A stretch of 64,000 nt of DNA from JAIWNK01 sp964453115 (lineage in GTDB: Bacteria > Chloroflexota > Anaerolineae > Anaerolineales > Anaerolineaceae), in NCBI GenBank assembly GCA_964453115.1, contig CAYVRT010000004.1, positions 93,812 to 157,811 on the forward strand, in the 5' to 3' direction. Below the pieces are notes generated by a model that saw only the letters and a list, made by a program, of their open reading frames with translations, did no database searches and had not been told where the DNA came from. Numbering within the stretch: position 1 is the first letter of the stretch; each line of letters begins with the position of its first letter. Made by a program: the position numbers and the translations under genes. Shown here piece after piece: positions 41,998 to 51,270 of the stretch.

Positions 41998-43702
41998 GGT
42001 TGGGATAACGCTCTGTATGGAATTGGATGATTTCCAGCCCATCGGGATCGGTCAGACGTTTGAGCGCAATTTGATCCAGCATGTCGGGAGAACACATATC
42101 CAGATTGGCGACATAGAATGTCTCAATGCCGATTGTTTGGGCGTGTTCATTCCATTGATCAAGCGTTGGGTAGGTGACACTAAAAAAGGGTTTCTGGTCG
42201 TATAGGCTGGGGAGCAGGTAAACAATGTCGCACCAGGCAGTGATGATGGGAAGATTGGGCAGTGATTGGTAGACAGGCTCACTTTGTTGATAATAGTTCA
42301 TCACAGTGCGGACAGAGAGTGCCCCTCGCACTTGCACGGCAAAGCCAAGCAAGGCACAGGTGATGTACAAGATGGCCAGGCTGCGGCGGGCGAGCAGGGA
42401 AAAAGATGTCCAGTGTTGCGCCAATCCGATCCATGCAGCGATGGTTAACAATGGATAGACGGAAAGAAGGTAACGAGGTCCCCATTGAAGTCCACCGGCA
42501 CCCACCCAGGCTTTGTAAGTGTATAAGATGCCGAGCAGAATGAGCCCAGCAGTTAGCATGGCACGGAACAAAGATGGAGGCAGGTTGCCTTGGATCTGGT
42601 TTGTTTTTGGTGACCGGGCATAAAGCCAAATAGCAGCCAGCACGATGGGCCCGGCCGTAATCAGTCCTTGTAAGGAGCGATAGCCGATCGGTGAGGTCAG
42701 GATCCATAGCACAGGCAGCAGAGTGAGCGCAGAGGCAAGAATGCTTAACCACCTTAAGCGGCGAATGAATAAACCGGGTACGATGAGCAAGACGGCCAAT
42801 GATGCAAAAATTAGCCATGGACGGGGAAGTTCCAATGTCCAAACAGCTGGTGGGTTGAAGAAGATGTGTGCCAGGAAGCGCTTATTCAGGGTTTGCAGCG
42901 CGGAGAATGATTGCTTTTGTACAAGTTGATCTACAATGGGAGCGAAGGGGAAGCCGGTCATGCGCCAATGCCAGAAAATGAGGGGTGTCAGTGCAGCGAT
43001 AAAGGATAATCCATAGCGAATGGCCTGTTTCCATGAGCGAAAGAGGAGGATCAGACCAAAACCGGCCAGCAAAGTGATGGCTTCCAAACGAAAAAAGACG
43101 GCTAAGGCAGCGCTTATGCCGGCAATGTAAAACCAGCGCTGACGTTGCTGCTGCATTCCCAGGAGCAATAGATAGAGGCTTGCTGTGACACCGCAGGTTG
43201 TGAGTGTGTGTTCCCAAAACATGGTGCTGTAGAAGGCAATCGGGGTACAAAGCCCAACTGCCCAAAAGGCAAACAAGGCCCATTTTTCTCTGGCGGTGAT
43301 TAATGAAATGATTTCTGCACTTAGCCAGGCTGTTAGGACGCCCGCTGTAGCTGGAAGAAAATATAAACCAGACCATCCAAGCAGACGGTAGAAGAAAGAT
43401 GCGAGAATGGGAAAACCTATTTGCCACCACATATAGACTTGCCCATCCCGGTGGACGACATAGGAGGAGGGGTAAAATTTTCCTTCTGGATCGAGAGGTC
43501 GCCCGGGATAGTCGAGGGGCGCAGAAGGATTGCCATTGCGGAGGAATTGCTTCATGTAAATGAATTTTCCACCCTCATCTACTGTCCAGAAGACGTTTTG
43601 TGGGCGAGATGCTATCCAACCAAGGTAGATGCCCCAAAGAAGCAAGGCGCTGAGCAGCAGGGCGTGTCTTTTCAGCTGATTGAGGGGCAAACAGGTGTTC
43701 AT
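41990..43702 (-). CDS. Membrane glycosyltransferase-like protein (GT-C)
   Basis: 570 residues and about 12 helices. First loop FWTVDEGGKFIYMKQFLRNGNPSAPLDYPGRPLDPEGKF contains the DE pair expected for GT-C glycosyltransferases; the soluble C-terminal segment begins near SEPVYQSLPNLPIITAWCD. Start overlaps the upstream GT4 stop (ATGA). Confidence 0.72.
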   Translation of the reverse strand: MNTCLPLNQLKRHALLLSALLLWGIYLGWIASRPQNVFWTVDEGGKFIYMKQFLRNGNPSAPLDYPGRPLDPEGKFYPSSYVVHRDGQVYMWWQIGFPILASFFYRLLGWSGLYFLPATAGVLTAWLSAEIISLITAREKWALFAFWAVGLCTPIAFYSTMFWEHTLTTCGVTASLYLLLLGMQQQRQRWFYIAGISAALAVFFRLEAITLLAGFGLILLFRSWKQAIRYGLSFIAALTPLIFWHWRMTGFPFAPIVDQLVQKQSFSALQTLNKRFLAHIFFNPPAVWTLELPRPWLIFASLAVLLIVPGLFIRRLRWLSILASALTLLPVLWILTSPIGYRSLQGLITAGPIVLAAIWLYARSPKTNQIQGNLPPSLFRAMLTAGLILLGILYTYKAWVGAGGLQWGPRYLLSVYPLLTIAAWIGLAQHWTSFSLLARRSLAILYITCALLGFAVQVRGALSVRTVMNYYQQSEPVYQSLPNLPIITAWCDIVYLLPSLYDQKPFFSVTYPTLDQWNEHAQTIGIETFYVANLDMCSPDMLDQIALKRLTDPDGLEIIQFHTERYPNHE

Positions 43703-44766
43703 GTGCTTAGTTCTTGGATTGCATCTAAAAAGATGCGGGCGTTTTTTTCACCATCGAAGCTGATGGCATGACTTCGGGCTTGTTCGCCGAGCCGCTGTCG
43801 CAGGGTGGGCGTTTGTAGTAATTGTTGAATGGATTGTGCAGCAGCGTCGTAGTCATTAGGTTTGTAGTTGAGGCCACGTTCTTGATGTGGGGCAAGTTCG
43901 GCTAATGCTCCGCCTTCTGGCACAACGACAGCGCAGGCGCGTGACATGGCTTCCAGGATGCTCATGCCAAACGATTCGGTGCGAGAGGTGGAAATCACAC
44001 AGCCGCCTGAGCAACGTGTTTGGTCGAGCATGGCGGGCATTTGGTCGGGGGTAATGGCCGGATACCAGTGAAAGCGACTTTCGAGGTTAAATTTTTGAAT
44101 CAACATCCATAGGGTATCTTGTTTATCCATTGGTGAATATAGCCCGCCGATGAGCCGAAAAGATGCGCCGGGGTGTTGACGCGCGACGCGCCCGGCAATT
44201 TCAAGATAGGCCCGCCAGTTTTTTACTTCGTCCAGGCGGCCAACCCAGGTGACAATTGGGTTTTCTGAGGATGGGGTTTCTTCCAATGGGGTGAGGAAAC
44301 GTTCATCAAGAGCATTGGGTACAATCCGAATGGATTGTGGACTGCGCAAGATTTTTTTGATGAAAGCTTCTTGCGCGGCGGATGGAACAACAATCATGCT
44401 TAATTGTTGTAAAAATTTTTGGGATTTTAGGAAACGAAGTTCTCGCTCGTAGGTTGTGTGCACTTCATAGAGAATGGGGATGGACGGATTTGTGGCATGG
44501 GCGATTTCAATAATTGAAGGTGTGTCAATGCTAACAATTAGATCTGGCTTGAAGTTCGTTAGGAAATCGCTTTTTTCCAGAGGGGTGATGGGAATGAAAA
44601 TTTCATCTTCTTGCATATCTGAAAACAGCGATCGTCCACCTTTATTTTGTAAGAACATCGCCCGTACAGTATGGCCCATCCGTTTGAGATGTTTCATTCG
44701 GGTGGCAAGGATGGTTTCAACGCCACCCAGACTGAGATATTCATACACAAAAACGATTCGTTTCAT
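43699..44766 (-). CDS. Glycosyltransferase family 4
   Basis: 355 residues, GT-B fold. N-terminus MKRIVFVYEYLSLGGVETILATRMKHL; donor half with VPNALDERF, WVGRLDEVKNW, RLIGG and STSRTESFGMSILEAMSRACAVVVP. It lies 8 bp after the tandem glycosyltransferase gene on the same strand. Confidence 0.9.
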   Translation of the reverse strand: MKRIVFVYEYLSLGGVETILATRMKHLKRMGHTVRAMFLQNKGGRSLFSDMQEDEIFIPITPLEKSDFLTNFKPDLIVSIDTPSIIEIAHATNPSIPILYEVHTTYERELRFLKSQKFLQQLSMIVVPSAAQEAFIKKILRSPQSIRIVPNALDERFLTPLEETPSSENPIVTWVGRLDEVKNWRAYLEIAGRVARQHPGASFRLIGGLYSPMDKQDTLWMLIQKFNLESRFHWYPAITPDQMPAMLDQTRCSGGCVISTSRTESFGMSILEAMSRACAVVVPEGGALAELAPHQERGLNYKPNDYDAAAQSIQQLLQTPTLRQRLGEQARSHAISFDGEKNARIFLDAIQELST

Positions 44767-44774
44767 GTTATATC

Positions 44775-47162
44775 CTATGCTCGAGAGGAAGGTTTCATGC
44801 TCAAGAGTTGGGCGGCGCGATGTTGCCAGGTGTTTTGTTCGAGAAATTTTTCTAGAATCTGTTCGTCGAGATGAGTTTGCGCTGCTTTTTGGATAGAGAT
44901 TTCGAATTCATGCCCGTTTTGAGCGTTTTGGACGTAGGGAAATTGGGTGAGATGAGGCATTCCACATGCGACAACTGGCAAGCGGAGCTGTAGATATTCG
45001 TAAACCTTGATGGGGTTGACGCCCCCTGAAAGCCGTGTCACTTTGAAGGGAATGATAGCGACATTCCAATTGGCTGCGTAATGGGGCAATTCTTCGTGAG
45101 CCACTTTGCCAGGTAAGAGAATGTTGTCAGGTAGTGGAATTGGATTGTCATAGCCATAGCCGATAATATGAAAAGTCCAATCAGGGTGTGTTTGTGCGGT
45201 TTGGATGAGCATGGGCCAATCAAACCAGGACGAAGTCAGGTGACCGAAGTATCCGATGGTGAGCGTTTGACCGCGTGGCAGTGAACGAGGGGTAGTGCTT
45301 GGCGAGAGGCTGCCTTTTTCAAATGCGTTGGGCAGGAATTGGACTGGCCTGCTGGAAAGAGTTGCCATGTGCTCAGCCAGGGTTTCTGCGGTTGCAGTTA
45401 GGGCATCTACATTTGCGAGAACATATCGTTCAACTTCAGGGGTGTACCATTCCGCTTGACCGACGCGGTGAAACTCGGCCCAGTCGTCAATTGTTTCGTA
45501 AATGGTAACAAAATTGCGAGAGCGAAAAAGGTTGAGCAGACGGATCAGTGCTGGATGCGGAAATTCAGCAATGAAGTGCCTTTGCCTGCCAATTTGTTGA
45601 AGAAGGTTGAGATATGCAATTGGAAATGCCCACAATTGGTCAATGGGAAGCTGAAAGACGAGCGGAAAATCAGCGTCCTGGGCTTGCTGTTCCTGCCCGG
45701 CAAAGCGGAAATAAGCAAAAATAACCGGGATGCCCATTTTGACCAGGGCGCGTGTGAGCCATGTTGAGCGTTGGCCTTCTGAACGGGTGAAGAGAACGCC
45801 AGAGAATAGAACTACGCAACCGTTTGCTTGAGTATGTTGTTGGCAGAAGTCTTCCAGGTTTTGTAATAAGGTCTGGTCAAGAGGGGCGTTTTTCCACCAT
45901 TTTGGAATGGGGGAGGGGACGTGATCTTCTTCGATGGTTGTAGATGCTTCTTGCTCTTGAATCTCATCGAAGGCGCGCTCCCCTTTGTAGCGTACATTGT
46001 TAAGCAGGTATGTTTCCAATTTGGCATTGTACCAGTCTGCAAGGCCCTGGTTTTGCAGATCTTGCCAGTTTTCGGGAGCATTGTAGATGCTAACCCAATG
46101 GCTGGCATTTGCCAGGTTGATGATGCGGAAGAGCAAGGGGTGCGGAAATTCGATGAATAGGGCAGGGGAATTTTGCGGAGCGTAGGGGGAGTGAAAAAGT
46201 CGTGCTGGATTGGCCCAGAGCATATCAATGGGAATCTCAAAGATGCCAGTTTCAAGCGATTGACCGATATGATAATTGTTGTCCGAAGGGTCAAAACGAA
46301 AATAGGCATAGATGACGGCTGTGCCGGTTTGGCTGAGTTGATGGGCTAACTGCACAGAACGGTGGCTTTTTTGGTCTGGTGGAACAGCAGCGAGAATGAT
46401 TGCATGGCCAGGCGCATTAGCGTGTTGTAACCAGAAGGAATCGAGCAGGTCGTAGATGGGATTATCTTCGCTTGTGCTAGACCACCATTCGGGAATGTTG
46501 AGATGAAGCCTCTGTTTGGCGCTGCGCTGTTTGGTGTTAAGTTTGCGCTTTACAAAGTGGGCTGTGCGGTAGAGTGTGTCTCTTAGGCGATAGTATAGGA
46601 CTTCGAGGCGTGAATCTTCGGGAATGATTTTGATGCGCCAGTGGTGGAAGCGAGTCATGAAGGTGGATGGGCCTGACTGCGCCGAGCTGACCTGCCGGAT
46701 GAGATTTTCAAGCTGTTGCTTGCGCAGGGTGAGTTCTTTTTGTTGTCTGGCGATCAGGCTGGTTTGTTGAAGCAGGACGCGCGGTAGGTTGGCTGTGCGT
46801 GTTTCGGATGTGTGCCACCAGGCACTTTTGTCGTTTTCTTCTGAAAACGTAAATGGATCAAGTTTTTGCACAAGGCGCGAGGGTTTGCCATTGAGTGCAG
46901 CAGCAACAAGAATAGCAAGCAAATGCGGTTCGAGAGAGCTGCTATTGGGGCTATAGGCCCAAATTTGGTTGGCTTGCTCAATGGCAGTTTGCAGCGCAAC
47001 ATTATTTTCAGCATTGATGCGAGTAGTTAGGTGGGTGGAAGATGCCGCAGCGCCAAAGAGGATGAAGCTGAACTGATGCTCGGGGAAGCGGGCATGCAAC
47101 TTTGAGGTGAAATCTGTTGTAAGTGGCTTTTGGAGTTCAAGGATGAACAGGATTTTGGTCAT
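44775..47162 (-). CDS. Large GT-B glycosyltransferase with duplicated N-terminal half
   Basis: 795 residues. Residues 1-100 are an unrecognised alpha/beta region, 130-160 a coiled-coil-like basic stretch. Two related segments follow, about 223-390 and 419-585, each with IP(E/K)WW, VI(Y/F)AYFRF, (I/L)PID(M/Q)LWA, EFPHP and WY...L(L/A)NV. Only the second is followed by a donor-binding half (IGYFGHLTSSWFDW..., GGVNPIKVYEYLQLRLPVVAC), which looks GT4/GT1-like. Start ATG 47162 overlaps the ABC ATPase stop by 4 bp. Confidence 0.78.
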   Translation of the reverse strand: MTKILFILELQKPLTTDFTSKLHARFPEHQFSFILFGAAASSTHLTTRINAENNVALQTAIEQANQIWAYSPNSSSLEPHLLAILVAAALNGKPSRLVQKLDPFTFSEENDKSAWWHTSETRTANLPRVLLQQTSLIARQQKELTLRKQQLENLIRQVSSAQSGPSTFMTRFHHWRIKIIPEDSRLEVLYYRLRDTLYRTAHFVKRKLNTKQRSAKQRLHLNIPEWWSSTSEDNPIYDLLDSFWLQHANAPGHAIILAAVPPDQKSHRSVQLAHQLSQTGTAVIYAYFRFDPSDNNYHIGQSLETGIFEIPIDMLWANPARLFHSPYAPQNSPALFIEFPHPLLFRIINLANASHWVSIYNAPENWQDLQNQGLADWYNAKLETYLLNNVRYKGERAFDEIQEQEASTTIEEDHVPSPIPKWWKNAPLDQTLLQNLEDFCQQHTQANGCVVLFSGVLFTRSEGQRSTWLTRALVKMGIPVIFAYFRFAGQEQQAQDADFPLVFQLPIDQLWAFPIAYLNLLQQIGRQRHFIAEFPHPALIRLLNLFRSRNFVTIYETIDDWAEFHRVGQAEWYTPEVERYVLANVDALTATAETLAEHMATLSSRPVQFLPNAFEKGSLSPSTTPRSLPRGQTLTIGYFGHLTSSWFDWPMLIQTAQTHPDWTFHIIGYGYDNPIPLPDNILLPGKVAHEELPHYAANWNVAIIPFKVTRLSGGVNPIKVYEYLQLRLPVVACGMPHLTQFPYVQNAQNGHEFEISIQKAAQTHLDEQILEKFLEQNTWQHRAAQLLSMKPSSRA

Positions 47163-48589
47163 GATGCAAGCTCATGAAGGGTGGGGGTTAAGCCCAAGAT
47201 GCGCGCCATCAACGCGATGGTTTCGGCGCGACTGATAGGCGCTTCAGGGTAAAAGCAATTGCTGTTGGGGTCAAGCGGGGCTATGTAGCCGCGCGCACAG
47301 GCCCATTCAATCCAATCGGCAGCCCAGTATTGGGGAGGAAGGTCCTGGAATTTTCCAATGGCGGGTGGTGGGCAATTGCCGGGTGTGGTTGCAGATTTTA
47401 ACAAGACATACGTTGCTTGCGCGCGCGTGACGCCCATTTCAGGCCAATATTTTTGGCGTGGGAGGCTGAGGGATAGGCCAAAGTGATGATTCTCCTCAAT
47501 ATAACAGCTTAGCCATTCTCCAGCGGGGACATCTGGAAAGATTTGTCCGGTAGCATCCTTGGGGGTGTATTTTGGCCCCCACATGCAACGCAATGCCAGA
47601 ATGGCGAGTTGGGCGCGTGAGGTGAGGCCATCGGGAGCAAATGTGCCACCTTCATAGGTGACTTCGTAGCCGGATTGGGTGAGAGCAACGAGGCTGGGAT
47701 ATACCCAATGCTCTGGGGGAACATCTCGAAATGAGATGCCGATGTTGATTGAGGGTTGTTCAGGTGTGGTTTGCAGTGCTTCGCCAACATTTTGATGAAC
47801 GTTTTCTTGCATTGAGTTTTGATAGGTTTGCACAACTTCGGCAGCGGGGCCCAGCGCCTGCACCTGACCGCGTTCCAGCCATAGGGCTCGATTGCAAAAG
47901 GATTGGATGGTATCCATGCTGTGAGAAACCAGCAAAATGGTTGTGCCTTGTTTGCGGAATTCATTCATCCGTTCAAGACATTTATATTGAAACCGCGAGT
48001 CTCCTACAGATAAGACTTCATCTACCAGGAGAATTTGGGGGCGTTTGGATACAGCTACGGCAAAACCAAGCCGGGCCTGCATACCAGTCGAATAGGTGCG
48101 CAAAGGAGCTTCCATAAAGTGTTGCATTTCGGAGAATTCAATGATCCATGGCAACAAAGCATCTATTTCGGCACGACTGTGGCCTAGCAAAGCGCCATTT
48201 AAATAAACATTTTCAATTCCGGTGAGTTCGGGGTGAAAACCTGCGCCCAGTTCCAGCAGGGGGGCTACCTGACCGCGTAGGACCACACGTCCATGGGTGG
48301 GACGTAGGACACGCGCAACCACTTTGAGCAAGGTGCTTTTCCCTGCGCCATTTCTGCCGATGACGCCAAAAATTTCGCCGGCATAGACCTCAAAGGACAC
48401 ATCTTTCAAGGCCCATAATTCTTCATAGATGATGCGTTTTTGCAGCCAGCGGATTGCATACTCTTTGATTGTGCGAATATTTTCGCGCGGAACCCAGTAA
48501 CGCGCTGAGACGTTATTGAAGCTGATTACAGCTTCTGTTCCTGTAACTGAAGTGGGTGCAAGTGGGTTAGGTGCGGTAAGCATAGTCAT
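47159..48589 (-). CDS. wzt: Wzt-type ABC transporter ATPase fused to three SLH repeats
   Basis: 476 residues from ATG 48589 (48583 possible; neither has a strong ribosome site). The N-terminal 260 residues are a polysaccharide-export ATPase: Walker A GRNGAGKST 78-86, the Wzt-like signature YSTGMQARLGFA, Walker B ILLVDEVLSVGD, and switch SHS. Instead of the Wzt carbohydrate-binding domain, residues about 287-466 form three S-layer-homology repeats. Overlaps the permease gene by 23 bp and the next glycosyltransferase by 4 bp. The ATPase half must be cytoplasmic, so the SLH part should be too. Confidence 0.93.
   Translation of the reverse strand: MTMLTAPNPLAPTSVTGTEAVISFNNVSARYWVPRENIRTIKEYAIRWLQKRIIYEELWALKDVSFEVYAGEIFGVIGRNGAGKSTLLKVVARVLRPTHGRVVLRGQVAPLLELGAGFHPELTGIENVYLNGALLGHSRAEIDALLPWIIEFSEMQHFMEAPLRTYSTGMQARLGFAVAVSKRPQILLVDEVLSVGDSRFQYKCLERMNEFRKQGTTILLVSHSMDTIQSFCNRALWLERGQVQALGPAAEVVQTYQNSMQENVHQNVGEALQTTPEQPSINIGISFRDVPPEHWVYPSLVALTQSGYEVTYEGGTFAPDGLTSRAQLAILALRCMWGPKYTPKDATGQIFPDVPAGEWLSCYIEENHHFGLSLSLPRQKYWPEMGVTRAQATYVLLKSATTPGNCPPPAIGKFQDLPPQYWAADWIEWACARGYIAPLDPNSNCFYPEAPISRAETIALMARILGLTPTLHELAS
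47192..47731 (-). other. SLH-repeat region of the Wzt-like ATPase
   Basis: Three S-layer-homology-like units: FRDVPPEHWVYPSLVALTQ... ending SRAQLAILALR; FPDVPAGEWLSCYIEEN... ending VTRAQATYVLLK; FQDLPPQYWAADWIEWACARGY... ending ISRAETIALMARILG. Each has the F-x-D-x-P-x-x-x-W opening and the (T/S)RA motif that in surface proteins binds cell-wall polysaccharide. Confidence 0.88.
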
Positions 48590-49379
48590 CAGCTTTGCGA
48601 GTGAAGAATGCCCATCCAATCAGCAGTGTTATGACACTGATTGCAGTTGTAATTCCGATTGTCTCGATGGTGGGAAGAGTGGAGCGGAAGATGGGAGCGC
48701 GAAAACATTCAAGAAAGTAATACATGGGGTTGAGATGTAAGAGCCATTGCCAACGTTCGGGGACAATGTCGGCAGGGTAGATGATTGGGCTGGCATACAT
48801 ACCAATCATTAGAATAACCTGGTAAATTGGTTGGATATCCTGAAAGTAAACAACAATGCTAGATAGCAAAAAACCGATTCCCATGGTGAAGAGAGTTAGC
48901 AGAAGGGCTGAAACTGGTAAGAAGAGTAATGCTGGGCTGATGGAGGCACCTGTGACAAGCATGATAAGAAGCAATGGGATAAGAGAAAGCGCCATGTTCA
49001 CCAAGCCTGCCCCGGTTGCGGTGATGACAAATAAGGCTTTGGGTAGGTAAATACGCTGCATTAAGTGACTGCTCCACAGCATTTCCCCCATGGCCTGGTC
49101 GGTTGTGCTGGTGAAAAAGCTCCAGGCGAGTAAACCGCTGAGAATGTAGACGGGGTAATGTTCAACTTGAAAGCGAAAGAGGGTGGAGAAAACAATTGTT
49201 AAAACAGCAGCAGTGAGCAGTGGGTTGAGCAAAGTCCAGGCAATGCCAAGAACAGAGCGTTTGTAGCGGGTTTTGATGGAACGTGCTACCATCTGTCGTA
49301 CCAATTCGCGGTAGCGAAGTAAAATGATAAACTCGGCAAAAAAAGAGCGAGTTTGATGTGCTGAATCGTAAAAATTCAT
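48567..49379 (-). CDS. wzm: Polysaccharide ABC transporter permease (Wzm type)
   Basis: 270 residues with six hydrophobic segments, ABC-2 family. LVRQMVARSIKTRYKRSVLGIAWTLLNPL is the cytoplasmic amphipathic start typical of Wzm/TagG permeases, and the end LLHLNPMYYFLECFRAP is diagnostic. ATG 49379 preceded by AAAAGG; an upstream in-frame start at 49424 lies before the likely ribosome site. Partner of the SLH-bearing ATPase that follows. Confidence 0.93.
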   Translation of the reverse strand: MNFYDSAHQTRSFFAEFIILLRYRELVRQMVARSIKTRYKRSVLGIAWTLLNPLLTAAVLTIVFSTLFRFQVEHYPVYILSGLLAWSFFTSTTDQAMGEMLWSSHLMQRIYLPKALFVITATGAGLVNMALSLIPLLLIMLVTGASISPALLFLPVSALLLTLFTMGIGFLLSSIVVYFQDIQPIYQVILMIGMYASPIIYPADIVPERWQWLLHLNPMYYFLECFRAPIFRSTLPTIETIGITTAISVITLLIGWAFFTRKADDYAYRT

Positions 49380-49414
49380 CGAGGGCCTTTTAAGGGGGTA
49401 GCTTTCTGTAAAAT

Positions 49415-49443
49415 ATTGTAACATAAGAGAGATATTCTGGCAA
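49415..49443 (-). promoter_or_regulatory. Promoter of the wzm-wzt-glycosyltransferase operon
   Basis: Minus strand: TTGCCA (49443-49438), 17-bp spacer, TACAAT (49420-49415). It would drive the run of overlapping minus-strand genes 49379 down to 41023. Confidence 0.7.
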
Positions 49444-49480
49444 AGAGATTGATTGGTGGCCTTGATCTGTTAGATGTGGC

Positions 49481-49509
49481 TTGACGTTTTTTGTGGGATG
49501 ACGTATGAT
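49481..49509 (+). promoter_or_regulatory. Promoter of the ligase-ACP-GT operon
   Basis: TTGACG (49481-49486), 17-bp spacer, TATGAT (49504-49509), the same boxes as the hrcA promoter but with no CIRCE. Predicts a leader of about 125 nt. Confidence 0.75.
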
Positions 49510-49642
49510 TCGAATTGGTCTTTTCTGGCGGGTTGTTTTTGTAGCAGTTTTCTTAACGTAACCTTGTCGTTTTCCTTGCTGGTGTGGATACATTATCAAT
49601 TGCTCGGTTCATATGTTCGGCTTTGAAATGGGAGTCTAAAGT

Positions 49643-51268
49643 ATGTCGGAAGACACAAAAATGGTTTTCAATATTGCATATGCTTGCCTGACAGAAATTT
49701 GCAAACGTGGACAGGGACAGCGTAGAGCGTATATATGGGTCGCTGGCTCTTTGCAGACGCGTGATTACACATTTGAAATGGTCGAACAAGAGTCAGGCAA
49801 AATAGCCAGTGTTTTGTGTGATTTGGGAGTTGTATCGGGTGATGTGGTTAGCATCTTTTTGCCTCGCCAACCTGAATTGATCGGCGCGTTTTTTGCGATT
49901 TTGAAAAATCAAGCGGTAGCTTGCATTCTGTTTTCAACTTTTGGCGAAACTGCAATCTTAGATCGGTTGCAGGATAACCGTTCCAAAATTGTGATCACGA
50001 AAAAGAGCTTGCTGCGTAAAGTTTTGAATGTTCAGGATCAATTGGCCGATTTGCAATATGTGCTTGTGACAGATGCTGATGATCACATATCGGAAAAGGT
50101 GCTCAGTTTGCCAAAGTTGTTATCAATGGCGAGTGAGAATTTTGTGTATCCTGCGGGGCTTTTGGCAGAGACACCGGCGTTTTTACAATATACCTCTGGT
50201 TCGACGGGAAAACCCAAAGGGGTGGTGCATGTGCATGGCGCATTGGAGACAATGGTGCATTCTTTTGAAGAGGTGATGGATGTTCGTGAAGGGGAACGAT
50301 ATTGGTGTACTGCGGATCCAGCCTGGATTACAGGGATTGTTTATGGGGTGATTGCGCCATTCTATAAGACGGTAGATCAGGTGCAGTTTGGGGGAACGTA
50401 TCAGGCGGAGCGTTGGTTGAACGTTTTACAGTCATTCGGTGTGAATGTTTGGTATACGGCGCCGACTGCTTTGCGAATGTTGATGCAGGAAGAAGAACAA
50501 TTATTTACCCGGTTTGATTATCGAGCGTTGGAACGCATTTATTGTGTGGGTGAGCCATTGAACCCTGAAATTTATCATTGGGGAATGCGTGTGTTGGGAA
50601 AGCAAATTTGGGATACTTTTTTCCAGTCAGAAACGGGCAGCATTATGGTTGCAAACCGGCAGGGTATGCAAGTGCGCCCTGGTTCGATGGGCAAGCCGCT
50701 TTCGTATATTGAAGCGAATATTTTGGACCGTCAGTGCAACCGGTTGCCTGTTGGTGAGCAAGGACTTTTGTGCTTTCGGGTAAATTGGGGATCTATGTTT
50801 CGGGATTATTTGAACAAGCGCTCTTTGTATGAGGAGAAATTTATTGGGGAATATTATTTGACGGGTGATTTGGCCTGGCGAGATGCCGATGGATATTTTT
50901 GGTATGTTGGTCGTGCGGATGATGTGATTAATACTGCCGGGCATCTGGTTGGTCCATTTGAGATTGAAAGTGCTTTGTTGGAGGTGCCGGATATTGCTGA
51001 TGTTGCAGTGATTGGTGTGCCTGATCCAATTTTGCATGAACGGATTTTGGCTTTTGTGTGTGTGCGCAAGGGCGTGTCCTGGAGCAAAGAGCTTGAACTG
51101 AATTGTCGTGTGACCGTTTCGAACCGCGTTTCGTCGGTGGCGATTCCGCAGGAATTTCGAGTGGTTGATAAAATTCCTAAAAATAAGAGTGGTAAAATTT
51201 TAAGACGCGTGTTGAAAGCTTGGTATCAAGGTGTTGACCCTGGTGATTTATCTACAATGGAGGAATAG
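49643..51268 (+). CDS. AMP-forming acyl-CoA/acetate ligase family protein
   Basis: 541 residues of the ANL superfamily. A3 motif YTSGSTGKPKG, WCTADPAWITGIVYG and TGDLAWRDADGYFWYVGRADDVINTAGHLVGPFEIE closely follow acetyl-CoA synthetases; A10 PKNKSGKILRR carries the catalytic Lys. It lies 2 bp before a free-standing acyl carrier protein, so the adenylate may be loaded on that protein rather than CoA; this is inference. GGGAG precedes ATG 49643. Confidence 0.87.
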   Translation: MSEDTKMVFNIAYACLTEICKRGQGQRRAYIWVAGSLQTRDYTFEMVEQESGKIASVLCDLGVVSGDVVSIFLPRQPELIGAFFAILKNQAVACILFSTFGETAILDRLQDNRSKIVITKKSLLRKVLNVQDQLADLQYVLVTDADDHISEKVLSLPKLLSMASENFVYPAGLLAETPAFLQYTSGSTGKPKGVVHVHGALETMVHSFEEVMDVREGERYWCTADPAWITGIVYGVIAPFYKTVDQVQFGGTYQAERWLNVLQSFGVNVWYTAPTALRMLMQEEEQLFTRFDYRALERIYCVGEPLNPEIYHWGMRVLGKQIWDTFFQSETGSIMVANRQGMQVRPGSMGKPLSYIEANILDRQCNRLPVGEQGLLCFRVNWGSMFRDYLNKRSLYEEKFIGEYYLTGDLAWRDADGYFWYVGRADDVINTAGHLVGPFEIESALLEVPDIADVAVIGVPDPILHERILAFVCVRKGVSWSKELELNCRVTVSNRVSSVAIPQEFRVVDKIPKNKSGKILRRVLKAWYQGVDPGDLSTMEE

Positions 51269-51270
51269 CG

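Noticed and set aside
49380..49642. Small RNA or riboswitch in the divergent gap
   Set aside because: Only the two opposed promoters were found; no conserved riboswitch core or strong hairpin was seen.
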